64,000 bases of DNA from Petrosia ficiformis (GCA_947044365.1 OX345653.1:1-64000); one strand, 5' to 3'; numbered from the stretch's first letter, positions 50,561 to 62,295 are shown. Notes: a model not told the origin generated them from the letters alone. Numbers and translations: made by a program.

Positions 50561-51180
50561 AGGAACAATTACCAAAGAAAAGAAGAAAATTAAAAAACAA
50601 GTACCAAGGCTATAGTACATGGTCTGATTAGAATTTCCAGAGAATTAAAATGCTCATGGTTCCTACAAACAACATTTCTACTCGAAAACACTGCAGAATC
50701 ATAACAAGGACATCACTATGTAACTCTAGGAACAGTTTTAGAAAAATGTTTTTTTCCAGTCAGAAAACAAGTACAAAAGCTATAGTACATGATTTGATTA
50801 GAATTTCAAGAGGACACTAAAATGCTCACAGTTGCTACAAACAACATTTTTGATCAAAAATACTGTAGAATCATAACAAGCACATCGCTATGTAACTCTA
50901 TATAGGAACAGTTTCAGGAAAATTTTTTTTTCCAGTCAGAAAACTAGTACCAAGGCTATAGTTCATGGTTCAAAGTCAATTTTAAAAGAATACTAAAACT
51001 CTCATGGTTCCTACAAACAACATTTCTGATCAAAAACACTGCAGAATCATAACAAGGACATCACCATGTAACTCGAGGAACAGTTTCAGGGAAATGTTTT
51101 TTCCAGTCAAAAATTAAGTACCAAGGCTATAGTTCAAGGTTCGATTACAATATGAAATATCAGTACCAAGGCTATTCTAT
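50561..51180. repeat. Satellite fragment, about three ~170-bp units
   Basis: Same family as 24-31 kb (GGAACAGTTTTAG, CACTGCAGAATCATAACAAG, AAGGCTATAGTTCATGG), but more diverged. It leads into the second copy of the duplicated locus, just as the 30.8-31.0 kb array leads into copy A. Confidence 0.8.
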
Positions 51181-52364
51181 ATATAGTTCAGTGTAAAAAT
51201 TCAGAATACCAAAATGCTCACAGTTCTAACAGATAATATTATTGACCCAAGTCACTTTGTAAACACAGTAAGGACATCATTATCTAACTTCAGAAACAGT
51301 TTCAGCCTTTTGTAATTGCATATCTAATTATAATTAGCAACAAAATTCATTAATAATTACTACCGAGCCAATATTAGCAATACACAGGATACAGTTGGAG
51401 AGTTGATATTCAATTTTAAATGATATAATGACATGTGATTTGTAAAATCACTTTCATGAACATCAATACTACAAATGAATAGATGGACATACACACAACA
51501 AGAATTGTCCTCATATATGACAAAACAATACAATCTGACGAATCTGTACATACCATTAAAGATTTACTTTGACCATATGATATCCCCACATAATACTCCA
51601 ACACAACAGTATGAATCTGTATATCATCATCAGAATACTAGGGTCAGTAGTAACATGCAACAGCAAAGCAATAGAGTCTGCAACACGTGGAGTGCATAAC
51701 TGGTGTCACCCACTGACATACATTATTAATGAGATTCATAGGTCAATATCTAAACCCACAAGTGTAGCATGTGAAGAATATTAAAATGCTCACGGTTCTA
51801 ATACACAATATTATTGATTAAAACCACTTTGGAAACCTATTAAGGACATCATCATCTAACTCTAGGAACAGTTTCGGCTCAATCTGAAAGGATCGATTTT
51901 GCAATGAAAAATCAGTACAAAGGCTACAGTTCAGGGTAAAAATTCAAATTTTGATAGAATATTAAAATGCTCACGGTTCTAACACATAATATTATTGATC
52001 AAAACCACTTTGGAAACCTATTAAGGACATCATTATCTAACTCTAGAAACAGTTTCGGCTCAATCTAAAATGATTGATTTTGCAAGTACAAAGGCTATAG
52101 TTCATGGTTCAAAGTGAATTTCAAGAGAGTACTAAAATGCTGATGGTTCCTACAAACATTTTTAATCCAAAATACTTTAGAATCATAACAAGTACTACTA
52201 ACTGTAAGAAGGTCTAGATTAGTACACCAATTCAGCATTTCTATGTATCAATGAAGAATAACATAAAACTCAACTAAAATACAGTTGCACGAAAATAATT
52301 TATATCATTAAATTACTGTCCTACAATCTGCTATCACAACAGCTCATTGTGTCTGAAATTCAAA
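51181..52364. repeat. Duplicated locus, copy B, 3' part with inserted repeat units
   Basis: 51,180-51,780 matches 31,000-31,520. The YYVGISYGQSKSLM block with acceptor- and donor-like borders on the minus strand recurs near 51,560-51,605. At 51,780-52,180, units of the 180-bp family have been inserted, so copy B is longer than copy A here. No complete gene is supported. Confidence 0.7.
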
Positions 52365-52606
52365 TTCTTGATTATCATCAATATTCACTTCAGTTAAATC
52401 CATATTTCCATATCTCCCATCCACTATATCAGTGAAAATTGGGCTAAACATGGCCACATCAGATCATGGAAGTCAACAATCACAGGTTTCTTGGACTCTA
52501 ACACTTTAGTTTTAAAATCTTCTTCATTCTTGATATGAAATACTTCGTTCAAATACTGAGAAATTGAAATGGATCTCCATTGAACAAGTTTCTGTTTAGC
52601 GTTTTC
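52365..52606 (-). pseudogene. Thioredoxin-like exon with disrupted active site, copy B
   Basis: After a TACAAG/GTAG-type acceptor, the minus strand encodes ENAKQKLVQWRS, then FHIKNEEDFKTKVLESKKP and VIVDFHDLMWPC. This matches the N-terminal half of a thioredoxin fold, most like mitochondrial thioredoxin 2. The next residues, MFSPIFTDIVDGRYGN and LTEVNIDDNQEF, also fit thioredoxin but lie in another frame. The shift falls at the active site, where WCGPC would be expected; only W-PC can be read. Reading on in the first frame meets a stop soon after. The sequence ends at GAATTTCAG, which is itself the acceptor-like word repeated throughout the adjacent array. Sequencing error is possible, but the missing active-site codons argue for decay. 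Confidence 0.6.
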
Positions 52607-52639
52607 CTACAAGTCAGTGCCATATTTGCTGCTTAAAAA

Positions 52640-54420
52640 TTATTAATCTCAATACAAAAATTTGTTACATTGTCCTAAAAATTATTGTTATAAGAATTTC
52701 CAAACACAAAGTATAAAAATGAATTAAACTACAGTACAGTTGTATTAAGAAAATACATTTCTAAATTACTGTCCATCAACAGCTCATGGTGTCTGAAATT
52801 CAATACAAGAATATAAGATAAATATTTAGAAATATATATGTATTTCAAAGAGATTTAACTGTACAGTAATACATTATTATACATTGTAGATTAAGAATTT
52901 ACTCACCTCTTGAAAGTAGTTATCTTTTTGTACATTTCGCTTTCAGTAGCGCAGCATATCAAAAAAAAATATATATATTATAATAATTAGTGAATATTGG
53001 TATATACAGTGGATGAAATTACAGGTATATTGGGTTAAATCTACTCTGAAAATACATTCCTAAATTACTGTCCTATAATCTGCCGTTAACAGCTCATGGT
53101 GTCTGAAATTCAATACAAAGAATAAGATAGTATTTAGAAATATATATTCCAAAGAGATTTAACTCTACAGTAATACATTATTATACATTGTAGATTAAGA
53201 ATTTACTCACCTCTTGAAAGTAGTTATCTTTTTGTATTTTTCGCTTTCAGTAGCTCAGCATATGAAAAAAGATAATATATATTATAATAATTAGTGAATA
53301 TTGGTATTTACTGTAGATTAAATTACGGGTTAAATCTACTCTGAAAATACATTCCTAAATTACTGTCCTATAATCTGCCGTTAACAGCTCATGGTGTCTG
53401 AAATTCAATACATAAAATAAGATAGTATTTAGAAACATATATTCCAAAGAGATTTAACTGTACAGTAATGCATTACTATTATCATACAGCTTAGAATTTA
53501 CCCACCTTTTTAAAGTAGTTATCTCTTTGTAGTTGTCTTTTGGTAGCTCAGCATATATAAAAAAAGAGAATATAAAATATAATAGTATTGAGAGTGGATT
53601 ACATTACAGGTACAGGTATATTGGGTTAAATCTACTCTGAAAATACATTCCTAAATTTACTGTCCTATAATCTGCCGTTAACAGCTCATGGTGTCTGAAA
53701 TTCAATACAAAGAATAAGATAGTATTTAGAAATATATATTCCAAAGAGATTTAACTCTACAGTAATACATTATTATACGTTGTAGATTAAGAATTTACTC
53801 ACCTCTTGAAAGTAGTTATCTTTTTGTACTTGTCGCTTTCAGTAGCTCAGCATATGAAAAAAGAAAATATATATATTACAATAATTAGTGAATATTGGTA
53901 TTTACAGTGGATGAAATTACAGGTATATTGGGTTAAATCTACTCTGAAAATACATTCCTAAATTTACTGTCCTATAATCTGCCGTTAACAGCTCATGGTG
54001 TCTGAAATTCAATACAAAGAATAAGATAGTATTTAGAAATATATATTCCAAAGAGATTTAACTCTATGGTAATACATTATTATACATTGTACATTAAGAA
54101 TTTACTCACCTCTTGAAAAGAGTTATCTTTTTGTACTTGTTGCTTTCAGTAGCTCAGCATATGAAAAAAGATAATATATATATTACAATAATTAGTGAAT
54201 ATTGGTATTTACAGTGGAGGTATATTGGGTTAAATCTACTCTGAAAATACATTCCTAAATTTACTGTCCTATAATCTGCCGTTAACAGCTCATGGTGTCT
54301 GAAATTCAATACAAAGAATAAGATAGTATTTAGTAATATATATTCCAAAGAGATTTAACTCTACAGTAATACGTTATTATAAATGGTAGATTGGAAATTT
54401 ACTCACCAGTTGAATATTTC
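52640..54420. repeat. Tandem ~300-bp units with minus-strand splice-like signals, copy B
   Basis: About six units of the family at 31.7-33.2 kb. Most carry the 34-nt block after TATTGAATTTCAG that reads HHELLTADYRT in its only open frame and ends at GTAATT. Most also carry a 43-nt block after GCTGAG that reads TESDKYKKITTF and ends at GTGAGT. These two blocks join in phase with each other, but the next unit does not follow in frame, so the coding status is open. Confidence 0.75.
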
Positions 54421-54990
54421 TTGTTAACTCCTAAGAAATATAAAATAGAAGAAATATAATATCATTTAAATATTAGTAATTAAAAACACAAAGCATTAAG
54501 AATATATCACTAAATTACTGTCCTATAATCTGACATCCAACAACTAATAAATACTGAAGCTCAATACAAAAAATATAGAAATATAAATTAATACATACTT
54601 TACACAATAACAGTACAAGGTTACAGCAATTCAACATTTCTTTGCCACGCTGTATGAATGAACAATGATAACATAAAACTTACCTAAAACAATGTCTTTT
54701 AAGGTTCCAGTAATCTTATTCCTTTTCTCCATGTTTTGTTGCTCTAAAGAAATGCATGAAAATAAATATCATAAACAATCGGATATATTTCATGATAATA
54801 AGAAGCAATCATCAGTCCCAGCAATTTGTAGACATGGTATTTACTATTTAAAAGCTATATATAGGATCGCTAGTTCTTCACACATACCTCATCTCCATCT
54901 TGTCTTCATGCTTCTTGAGAAATTTAAACTATACGCATGCGCACAAAATTAATTAAAATAACGTAAATTGCGTAGAACACAATTGATGAA
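54421..54990 (-). other. 5' part of duplicated locus, copy B (possible small exons)
   Basis: On the minus strand a block ending GACATTGTTTTAG/GTAAGTTTT (54,683-54,745) and one ending GGAGATGAG/GTATGT (54,885-54,915) have good donor signals. Both have counterparts at 33,440-33,510 and 33,660-33,690. They could be the first exons of the ancestral gene, with CGCATGCGCA at about 54,935 in the promoter. I could not connect them in frame. Confidence 0.35.
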
Positions 54991-55071
54991 ATACCATATA
55001 AGAACAATACATTTAGTTGTTGTGTATAAAAGAAGCTATAACTATCAGTTACTAATAGATTCTCTCGACTA

Positions 55072-55490
55072 CTAGACATATTCCAAAACTTCACTGATAT
55101 TTCCAAGGTTACCACCATCTTCTGTCTCCAATAGATTTCCAAATTCATCAGCAGATATACCAAGTAATGATTGCAAACGACCTAAGTACAAATAATCATA
55201 ACAATAACAAGTTATATATTATATTGGCTAAAGAACCAAGTAATGTAAAGCTATTAGTCACAAGAATAGCTATTTCCAGCAACTTACTGAATGTAGAGTA
55301 AGATGGTTGCATGTGAGGTTTGTAAAATTGAGAAACAATTACCAAAGAAAAGGAGAGAATTAAGATCATCTGAAATAAATACAAATATATCTCACTATTT
55401 TAAATAACAACTGTAGTTACTTACCATCATAAAGCTATCAGCCTGTAGTTTAGAAGGATTATGTTTTGAGACAAAAAAATATAGCTCGAT
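55072..55490 (-). CDS. C-terminal exons of an unrecognised membrane-anchored protein, 5' end lost
   Basis: Three minus-strand exons fit together: about 55,490-55,425, 55,369-55,288 and 55,181-55,072. They use GTAAGT donors and CAG or TTAG acceptors in phases 0 and 1 and end at tandem TAG stops. The joined tail reads ...LYFFVSKHNPSKLQADSF, then a hydrophobic segment ILILSFSLVIVSQFY, then a hydrophilic tail with LQSLLGISADEFGNLLE. The first exon runs directly into a fragment of the 180-bp repeat family at about 55,490, so the gene appears to have lost its upstream exons to repeat insertion. A stop-interrupted copy lies at 50.1-50.6 kb. I do not recognise the family. It could still be expressed as part of a transcript starting upstream. 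Confidence 0.4.
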
Positions 55491-55735
55491 CTCAGACGAC
55501 TGATTTTGTAATGAAAATATCAGTACAAAGGCTATAGTTCAGGGTAGAAATAATTCCTAAATAGCAATTGTCAGTCCAAGCAATCTGTGGACTTGATATA
55601 TATTTGCTATTTTAAATATAAATGTTTGCATCCAAATTAACAGTTCAATTCACACCTCCAGCTCTTGTATTCCATGCTTGAGACATTTGAAATCTGCACA
55701 TGTGCACAAAATTATAAGCATAAAAACTTCCGCTA
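55491..55735. repeat. Fragment of the 180-bp family plus degenerate copy of the 54.78-54.96 kb block
   Basis: GTACAAAGGCTATAGTTCAGGG at about 55,523 is from the 180-bp family. 55,560-55,720 resembles 54,780-54,950 (CAATCTGTGGACTTG, GAGACATTTGAAATC, GCACAAAATTA). This is a third, weak trace of the duplicated locus. Confidence 0.6.
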
Positions 55736-55812
55736 CAGAATCCAAAAAGACTTTGTTGTGGGAAGTTACATTCTTGGTTGCATGAATAAAGCACTTTGTT
55801 ATAAATAATAAA

Positions 55813-55818
55813 TTTATT
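55813..55818 (-). terminator. Possible AATAAA polyadenylation signal for SF3B4
   Basis: TTTATT on the plus strand reads AATAAA on the minus strand, about 125 bp beyond the SF3B4 stop codon. The region is AT-rich, so chance occurrence is possible. Confidence 0.4.
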
Positions 55819-55941
55819 ACTTTTGACTTTATAAATATTATGATGATAATTATTATTTTAGTTGATCAGAAAACTGTGAAAGAAATTTAATTTATTGTGT
55901 TCATAATTAAAAACCTAAAGTGATAATAAAAAAATTGTAAT

Positions 55942-58292
55942 TTATATATACAGTACATATCTTATAACATACAAACCTTGATTAGAGGGAGGAGGAGGTT
56001 GAATACCACCTGGAGGAGGGTGAGTACCAGGTGGATGAGGGAGTGGGATACCACTCGGAGGATGAGAACCAGGAAGTGGGCCACCAATAGGAGGAGGAGG
56101 AGTTCTCGGGATACCAACAGGAGGAGGGTTAGGACATGGAACACCAGATGGAGCAGGAGGAGGACCAGAAGGAGGAGGCAATCTCATATTGGGTACCCCT
56201 GGTGGTGTTGCCAAGAGACCCCTGTATAGACAATATATTGTTAATAGGTACATGTTTACTGATTACTAACATGTAGTTCATAGTATGCACAAATGCAAAA
56301 TTAATGGTTGGTGATACACAATCTACCAAGTTAGATTTTAATTTTATTACAGATATTTTACACAACTCCCTTACCCTCGTGGGAGGCCTGGAGGTTGTTG
56401 CATAATAAGGTGATGATGAGAAGGAGGCCCTGGCTGTCTCCCAAATGGCAGCATCATTGGGCGACCTGTTGAAAATGAAAACGTGATGAACAAGTCTAAA
56501 TTACAATTTTATTACCAGGAGGAGGTCTTGCAAACATCATTCCATTGGGTATAAGTGCACTAGGTTGAGCAGACTGAGAAAAGAGAACACCACTATGTAT
56601 TGAGAAAACTATTCTGTGTTTAAAATTAATCATTAAACCCAGCTGACATATGAACTACTCTAATACATTTGCTCTTTCTACAGTGGGCTAATGGTTTAGA
56701 ACACCTGACCAAGAATCAAAGTATCTTGGACCAAACTGGTATAATTGTTGACAGAAGTGCTCACTTATGCATACATAATAGTTTATATACCTGTATTTGT
56801 GGACGATTGAAAGGTTGAGGTTGAAGAGGTATACCTTGAAACAGAATCAATATAACACAATACACACAGTTATTCATTGGACTTCTAACCTGGAGCTAAA
56901 TGAGGAGGAGCATGACCACCTTGAAATAGTGAAGGTATTACTAATGGATTAGCAACAGGAGGGAACAAGGGAGAAGGAGTCGTGGGAACATTCGATGGTA
57001 TAGAATGGAATGGAGTTGGAACTTGCATAGTAGCTATCCAGAAGTATTAGTAATAATTTATGTTACATAATGATAACATTATCACCTGTGGGAGGTTTGG
57101 GAGGGGCATCAGCAAACAGCTGATGAGGTCTGTCCGTTTGCAGTAAGGGATTTTGTTTAGCTAAATATCTTTCTGTGGAATTACATGTAAATCTTCCCTC
57201 TGTACAGACACAGACTACTAACTGACCTTCCCATGTACCATGTCTCTCTCCTTTAGTTTCTCTCTTGAAAGCATAAGAAACTGTTATTTGTCTATTACAT
57301 AAATACTGTCCATCCATAGAATCAATGGCAGCATCACTGGCATCAAAACTAGCATAATTAACAAACGCAAATCCCTTTGAATTACCGGTATCGGGGTCTC
57401 TCATGATCTTCAGAATAACAGAATAAATTATAAAATAATAACGAAAATATAGGATACCTTCGGAGCTTGCAGAATAACTCCAAACGCACTGAAAATATCG
57501 TATAACATTTTCTCATCTATCTCTGCATCAAGATTACCAATAAATAGATTAGCTCCGATATCAAGACTCTTCATGTTAGATGCAGCCTGTAATTGAAATC
57601 ATTATAATAAACATACATGTCACAATAAACAAATATACCTTGTTGACTCTGACAGGTTTCCCATATAATTTAATCATATTCATAATTTTAATAGCATAAT
57701 CAGCATCATCTTCACTCATAAACTCTACAAATCCATATCCTTGATGAGACTGTGTGATCCGATCTCGAGGAACATGAACATTCACTATAATAATTATAAT
57801 AGTCACTCATTTTACAACCGAATATTCCTAATAACCTATACCCAAAAACTATGATATAATTAATAGGATGATGAGTAAGAGTAAATGAATATGATACAGG
57901 AAACAAAAAACATGATATTACATATATTATCCATGGGAAAAGGTATAAACCTTTGTTAAAATGTGACACACCCACGACTAACAATTATAAACCTATATAA
58001 TTTAAGTTATAATTATAGCTTCAGTACAATTTATACTCAACATTTGGTTTGTATAGAAACTATTCACTGACCAACTGGCCCGGCTTGAAGGAAAAGTTCC
58101 CATAAAACTGACTCAGACACCTTCTCATCTAATCCTCCAACATACACAGTTGCATCTAACATGTCAAATATATATATATAATATATATATATATATATAC
58201 GTAATTATTATGATAATTATGTAAATAATTATATAATTTTATAATATAAATTATATACCTTGATTTCTCTCCTGAATTGGTCCTCCAGCCAT
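55942..58292 (-). CDS. SF3B4: Splicing factor 3B subunit 4 (SF3B4/SAP49), 425 aa, 11 exons
   Basis: Exons, minus strand: 58259-58292, 58072-58155, 57639-57784, 57458-57586, 57227-57407, 57086-57172, 56890-57033, 56791-56834, 56516-56573, 56375-56465, 55942-56221. All junctions are GT-AG and the phase is continuous. The protein opens [22 protein letters not shown]1 spans ~13-91 (VYVGGL as RNP2; GYGFVEF as RNP1) and RRM2 ~100-178 (LFIGNL; GFAFVNY), followed by [18 protein letters not shown] and a long Pro/Gly-rich tail. This is the order and almost exactly the length of human SF3B4 (424 aa). SF3B4 is part of the SF3b complex of U2 snRNP and contacts pre-mRNA near the branch point in the nucleus. 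Its start codon is 94 bp from that of the divergent exchanger gene. The exact C-terminus is uncertain, because GTTTGT near 55,975 could be a donor. Confidence 0.95.
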
Positions 58293-58386
58293 GTTATAAG
58301 CACGTGAGAATAATTATGAATAATTGTTGTTGGGTGGAGCATTGGAGCTACAGAGCAAGATCTAGAGGTGTCATCAAGAATTCAAG
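58293..58386. promoter_or_regulatory. 94-bp bidirectional promoter region with CACGTG
   Basis: This gap separates the start codons of SF3B4 (minus) and the exchanger (plus), so both core promoters and 5' UTRs must overlap here or in the flanking coding sequence. The palindromic E-box CACGTG lies at 58,301-58,306. No clear TATA box is seen on either strand. The shared-promoter role is inferred from geometry. Confidence 0.6.
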
Positions 58387-61300
58387 ATGTTTACCGTTTC
58401 GTGCCTGATAATTGTATTACTACCATATGTAGTAAAGAGTACTACCATGGATTCTTACTACATACTTGAAGATTCATTGGATAATAATGATACCTTTAAC
58501 AGGACAGGACCAGTTAGTGCCGGGGGCTAGTTAATTATTATTAATGGTTTTATAACAATTTGGTATATATACTTTTGTGTACATAATTAAATACCTTGAT
58601 ATCGGGCCATTAATATATTAGTTTAGGAGTTCACATAATTATATGATGTGTGAGTGTATCAAAGGAACTGAGCTGTATGAATATTCATACAGCACTCCAT
58701 CAAGTTTGAATCGCTCACAGTGACATCTCACATGTATAGTGATATCTATTCAAGCCAGAGTTTGTATTGAATATCAGATAATTTGACATTGTGTTTCCTT
58801 TTGAGATATGAACCTATATGGTCACTATATTTATTATATAGATTTGTGTATATGGATTGGAACCTTGCTCTATTACCGTAAGTATACATATACACAGTAT
58901 AAAGTTAACTTTATATTAAATTGATGTCTAGATTCTTGGAAATATTCAACTAATTCTTTTCTTTGGAATTATTCTTGGAGTGTCTGCTAAACTTATATCA
59001 GGTTATCTCATTCTTTACATTTTGTATTTCCTGTTTCACAATAATTCTGATATTAGATGGTGCTGAAATGTTACTTGATTTGGGACTACCTTCAGTGATT
59101 ATTGGTAATCTTCATAAATACATACATAAATACAAGTACAAGATTTCCAATTTTATTTAACTGCAAGTGTAAGTACTTGTGTAGATTAGTCATGAGGTAC
59201 ATTGTTCATGATTCTTGAAGAAGGATTTATTTCATTAGTTAGGTTTCAGTTCAAGCTATAATAAATATATACATTAGGTTTTTACATGTTCTATCACTGC
59301 AAATGTTAAAATCGCCAACTTATTCATTAGCAATTGGGCTTATAACAATTTTGTTATTGTACAGTGATATCAGTTAGCATTGCTGCCAATGCAAACAGTT
59401 TTACACAAAAAAAGATACTAATAAAGGTGCTTTGGCAATGTACTTAGTACCCAAATAATGTCAAATACTGTCGTCTTAAATATTCAAGCACAATGTACAA
59501 CCAAGTACTCAGGAGAATGTACTTATATAAATGTACTTGCCCCATGTCTGAAATATGTAAATAAATACATGTACATATGTATATAGTATATACATACATA
59601 CAGTTTATCAACTTATTTCCCCACAGGTGGTATTGTCCTTCCCTTGTTGGGAGCTATACCTGATTCAGCAATGATCATAGCTTCAGGCTCAGGTAGCAAA
59701 AAAGAAGCTGATGAGCAGATTGCAGTAGGGATGGGGTGAGCTCAATTGAAGATATACTAACTATTATACAGTTACAATATACTCTCTTGTATAGTACTCT
59801 TGCTGGTAGTACTATAATGTTACTAACAATTCCATGGTTTGGTGGACTTATATTAGGTCGTGTTGACATTGTAGGTGGTAGAGGAGTAGACGGAAAATGC
59901 TCAAGATTTACTCTATCTAGTTTATGGAAGCAGGTGATAATTGTTTCTTTTGTACTAGCTGCTTTTATAAATCAGTAATCATGTGACTTTCATTTGAAGG
60001 ATATAGCCTAATACCTGTATATATATATATAATTAAATTAGTTCTGATACGATTGTCATGTATATTACATACTATAGGGTGTTACTGTGTCCCGTGATGT
60101 AACATACAGCGTTATTGTTATGCTTCTGACTGCTCTGCCATACTTGTGAGATTTGTATACCTATTATTATTATTATTATTATAGATTTTTTTTTTTTCCT
60201 CTGTATGAATTTCTTAGTATTATTCAAGGTGCTGATTGGTATTATGGTCCAACTACTAAAATGGATCTAGATAAGCATAAACCAAAACCGTACATCAAAT
60301 ATTCTGCTATTACAACAAGTGTTATTTGTTTCGTTGGTTTTTTTGGATATTTGATTTATTTGGTATGTTTCATATCATATTATATTTGCTAATGTTTAAG
60401 TCTACTTTTAGATGGTTTACAATGTTGCTGCTATGAGAAAAAGTGAACTCAGAAGACAGGAAAGGTATATAAATAAATTTATATTTATAATTCTTCAAAG
60501 CTTTTAACAATGCTATGGTACCCAAGGCATATCACATGTGAATGTTTCTTATCATTTACTCTAACACATTATAGAATGAAACGTGATGTTGTTAAAGGTT
60601 TTATACTCAACATTCAAGCCCCTAAAACTAATGCTGTGGATGGAGTTGATACAGAGGCAGGAGAGAAGAAGCCACTACTAGGTTAGGTAGTATATTTGAT
60701 TATTTATAATATCAACTTAAATGTTGTAGGAGGACATTCTGAAACTGGACTCCAGAAGAAATATTTCAAAGTATGGAAAGTGCACAAGAAGCAAGAAGAG
60801 GAAGAAGAAAGTGAAGTGAGCGATGATGTGGAGAAGAAACCTTCAAATCAACATAGCAGTGAAGAGGACCAAGAGGTGATATGATTTAGTCATATATAGT
60901 AGAGCAAAGCTTATAATTATGATTAATATGTATGCATTATAATTACAGGTTGAAGAACCAAAATGGAAGATTGCTCTTAAATCAACTCTTTTATTGGTTG
61001 TGGGAGTTGGTCTGGTAATGTTAAACTACATTAACAAATAATTATTACTTTATCTTGATCATATGTCACTCAAGGTAACGTTATTCTCAGACCCAATGGT
61101 GGATGCCCTCTCTCGTCTAGTAGACAAAGACAATAGAAATTATTATTTTATTGATGGTAGTGGTAAAAAAAAGCATGGACAGTACATTCCAATACCAGGT
61201 ATATACATACTATTAATCTCAAACTTAATTATTAATTTCTCTTTCAGTTTTCTACTTATCGTTTATTGTCACACCGCTGTGTTCCAATGCTAGTGAACTA

Positions 61301-61734
61301 GTTTCCTCTCTTATCTTTGCCGCTAAGAAAAAGAAAGTGACTTCCTCAATGACTTTCTCTCAGGTGAAGAATATACAATTATGAATATTAACATAATTAA
61401 TAGCTTCAATAATAGTTGTATGGTGCAGCTACAATGAATAACACTTTGTGTCTTGGTATATTTGCTGCTCTTGTTGGCATTCGAGGATTAACTTGGCAAT
61501 ATTCAGCTGAAGTCACTGTGATACTGTTAGTACTATTCATAATGGGAGCTAAAGCACTTTTTTTTGGATTTATTAACAACCACACATACCCTGTGAGTTA
61601 TATATCATGTGTTCAACTTGCATACTATAGTCTCTTGTTCCTTTTAGCTTGCTTTAGGATTTCCTGTTGTCTTCCTATACTTCAACTCTATTCTGATGAT
61701 ATGGATGCTTGAACATTTTGCTGGATGGAAGTAA
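58387..61734 (+). CDS. NCL-like Ca2+/cation exchanger (CaCA superfamily), 538 aa, 16 exons
   Basis: Exons: 58387-58512, 58842-58877, 58932-59001, 59057-59104, 59627-59735, 59795-59933, 60078-60145, 60218-60362, 60412-60464, 60575-60681, 60730-60875, 60949-61014, 61075-61198, 61248-61363, 61416-61592, 61648-61734. Phase is continuous. A signal peptide (MFTVSCLIIVLLPYVV) and a short extracellular stretch lead to ICVYGLEPCSIT. The first alpha-repeat follows, GGIVLPLLGAIPDSAMI with VGMGTLAGSTIMLLTIPW, and the second is FIVTPLCSNASELVSS with YGAATMNNTLCLG. These Asp, Asn, Ser and Glu positions form the ion sites in CaCA transporters. The pattern most resembles plant NCL-type exchangers, but the central ~150-residue hydrophilic loop (EEEEESEVSDD) shows no EF-hand. 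The likely role is Ca2+ efflux or sequestration by counter-transport; membrane location and counter-ion are unknown. Confidence 0.9.
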
Positions 61735-62295
61735 TGTTTAGAAGATGGTGACACATTTTAGAAACAGTTTTCCTTATTACTTTGAACATTTTATTATAGG
61801 TTTTACTGTATAGACTTTATACATGATACTTTAAAATGTGCGATAATTATGATGAAACAAGTATACTTAAAATACTACCACTTTAGTGTAAACACAATTA
61901 TAATTTTTGGCTTTATAGTGATAGAACCTTGGTAACATTGATATGTGCGCATGAAGAAATCATTCACATATTTAGTAAGCATACATACAGGATCAAAACA
62001 AATAACTTCACAGTACATTTCACTAATAAATGTTTGTCAATCAGAATTGAAGCATGCATGTCAGCTCCACTGAGATTCAATATGATAAGTATATAATTGT
62101 TATTTATCAACCAGCTTTGTCATTTACTTGATCTCAACAATGCTAAAGAGTTCTGCGATATCACTGTTCTTGTAATTGGAAGAAAATAGTGTTGATAAAG
62201 CCAAAATAAATTCATGTTTTTAGTATAATTAATTATTGCATTCCATATCTGTGTACCTGCCAAAGACACTGTCAGTGTGAGAACTAGTGGACAAG
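61735..62295. other. Intergenic region between exchanger and Calx-beta-like gene
   Basis: This is the 3' flank of the exchanger. AATAAA at 62,026-62,031 is a possible polyadenylation signal. The promoter of the downstream gene should lie in the last ~250 bp. No other gene is supported; the 63-codon minus frame at 62,120-62,311 lacks support. Confidence 0.5.

Noticed and set aside
51360..51604. Short minus-strand frames of 62-63 codons near copy B
   Set aside because: They run across splice-like borders in duplicated DNA and differ from the copy A frame outside the 14-residue core, so they are not supported as genes.
55978..56229. 83-codon Arg/Thr-rich frame on the plus strand
   Set aside because: It is the antisense shadow of the Pro/Gly-rich tail exon of SF3B4.
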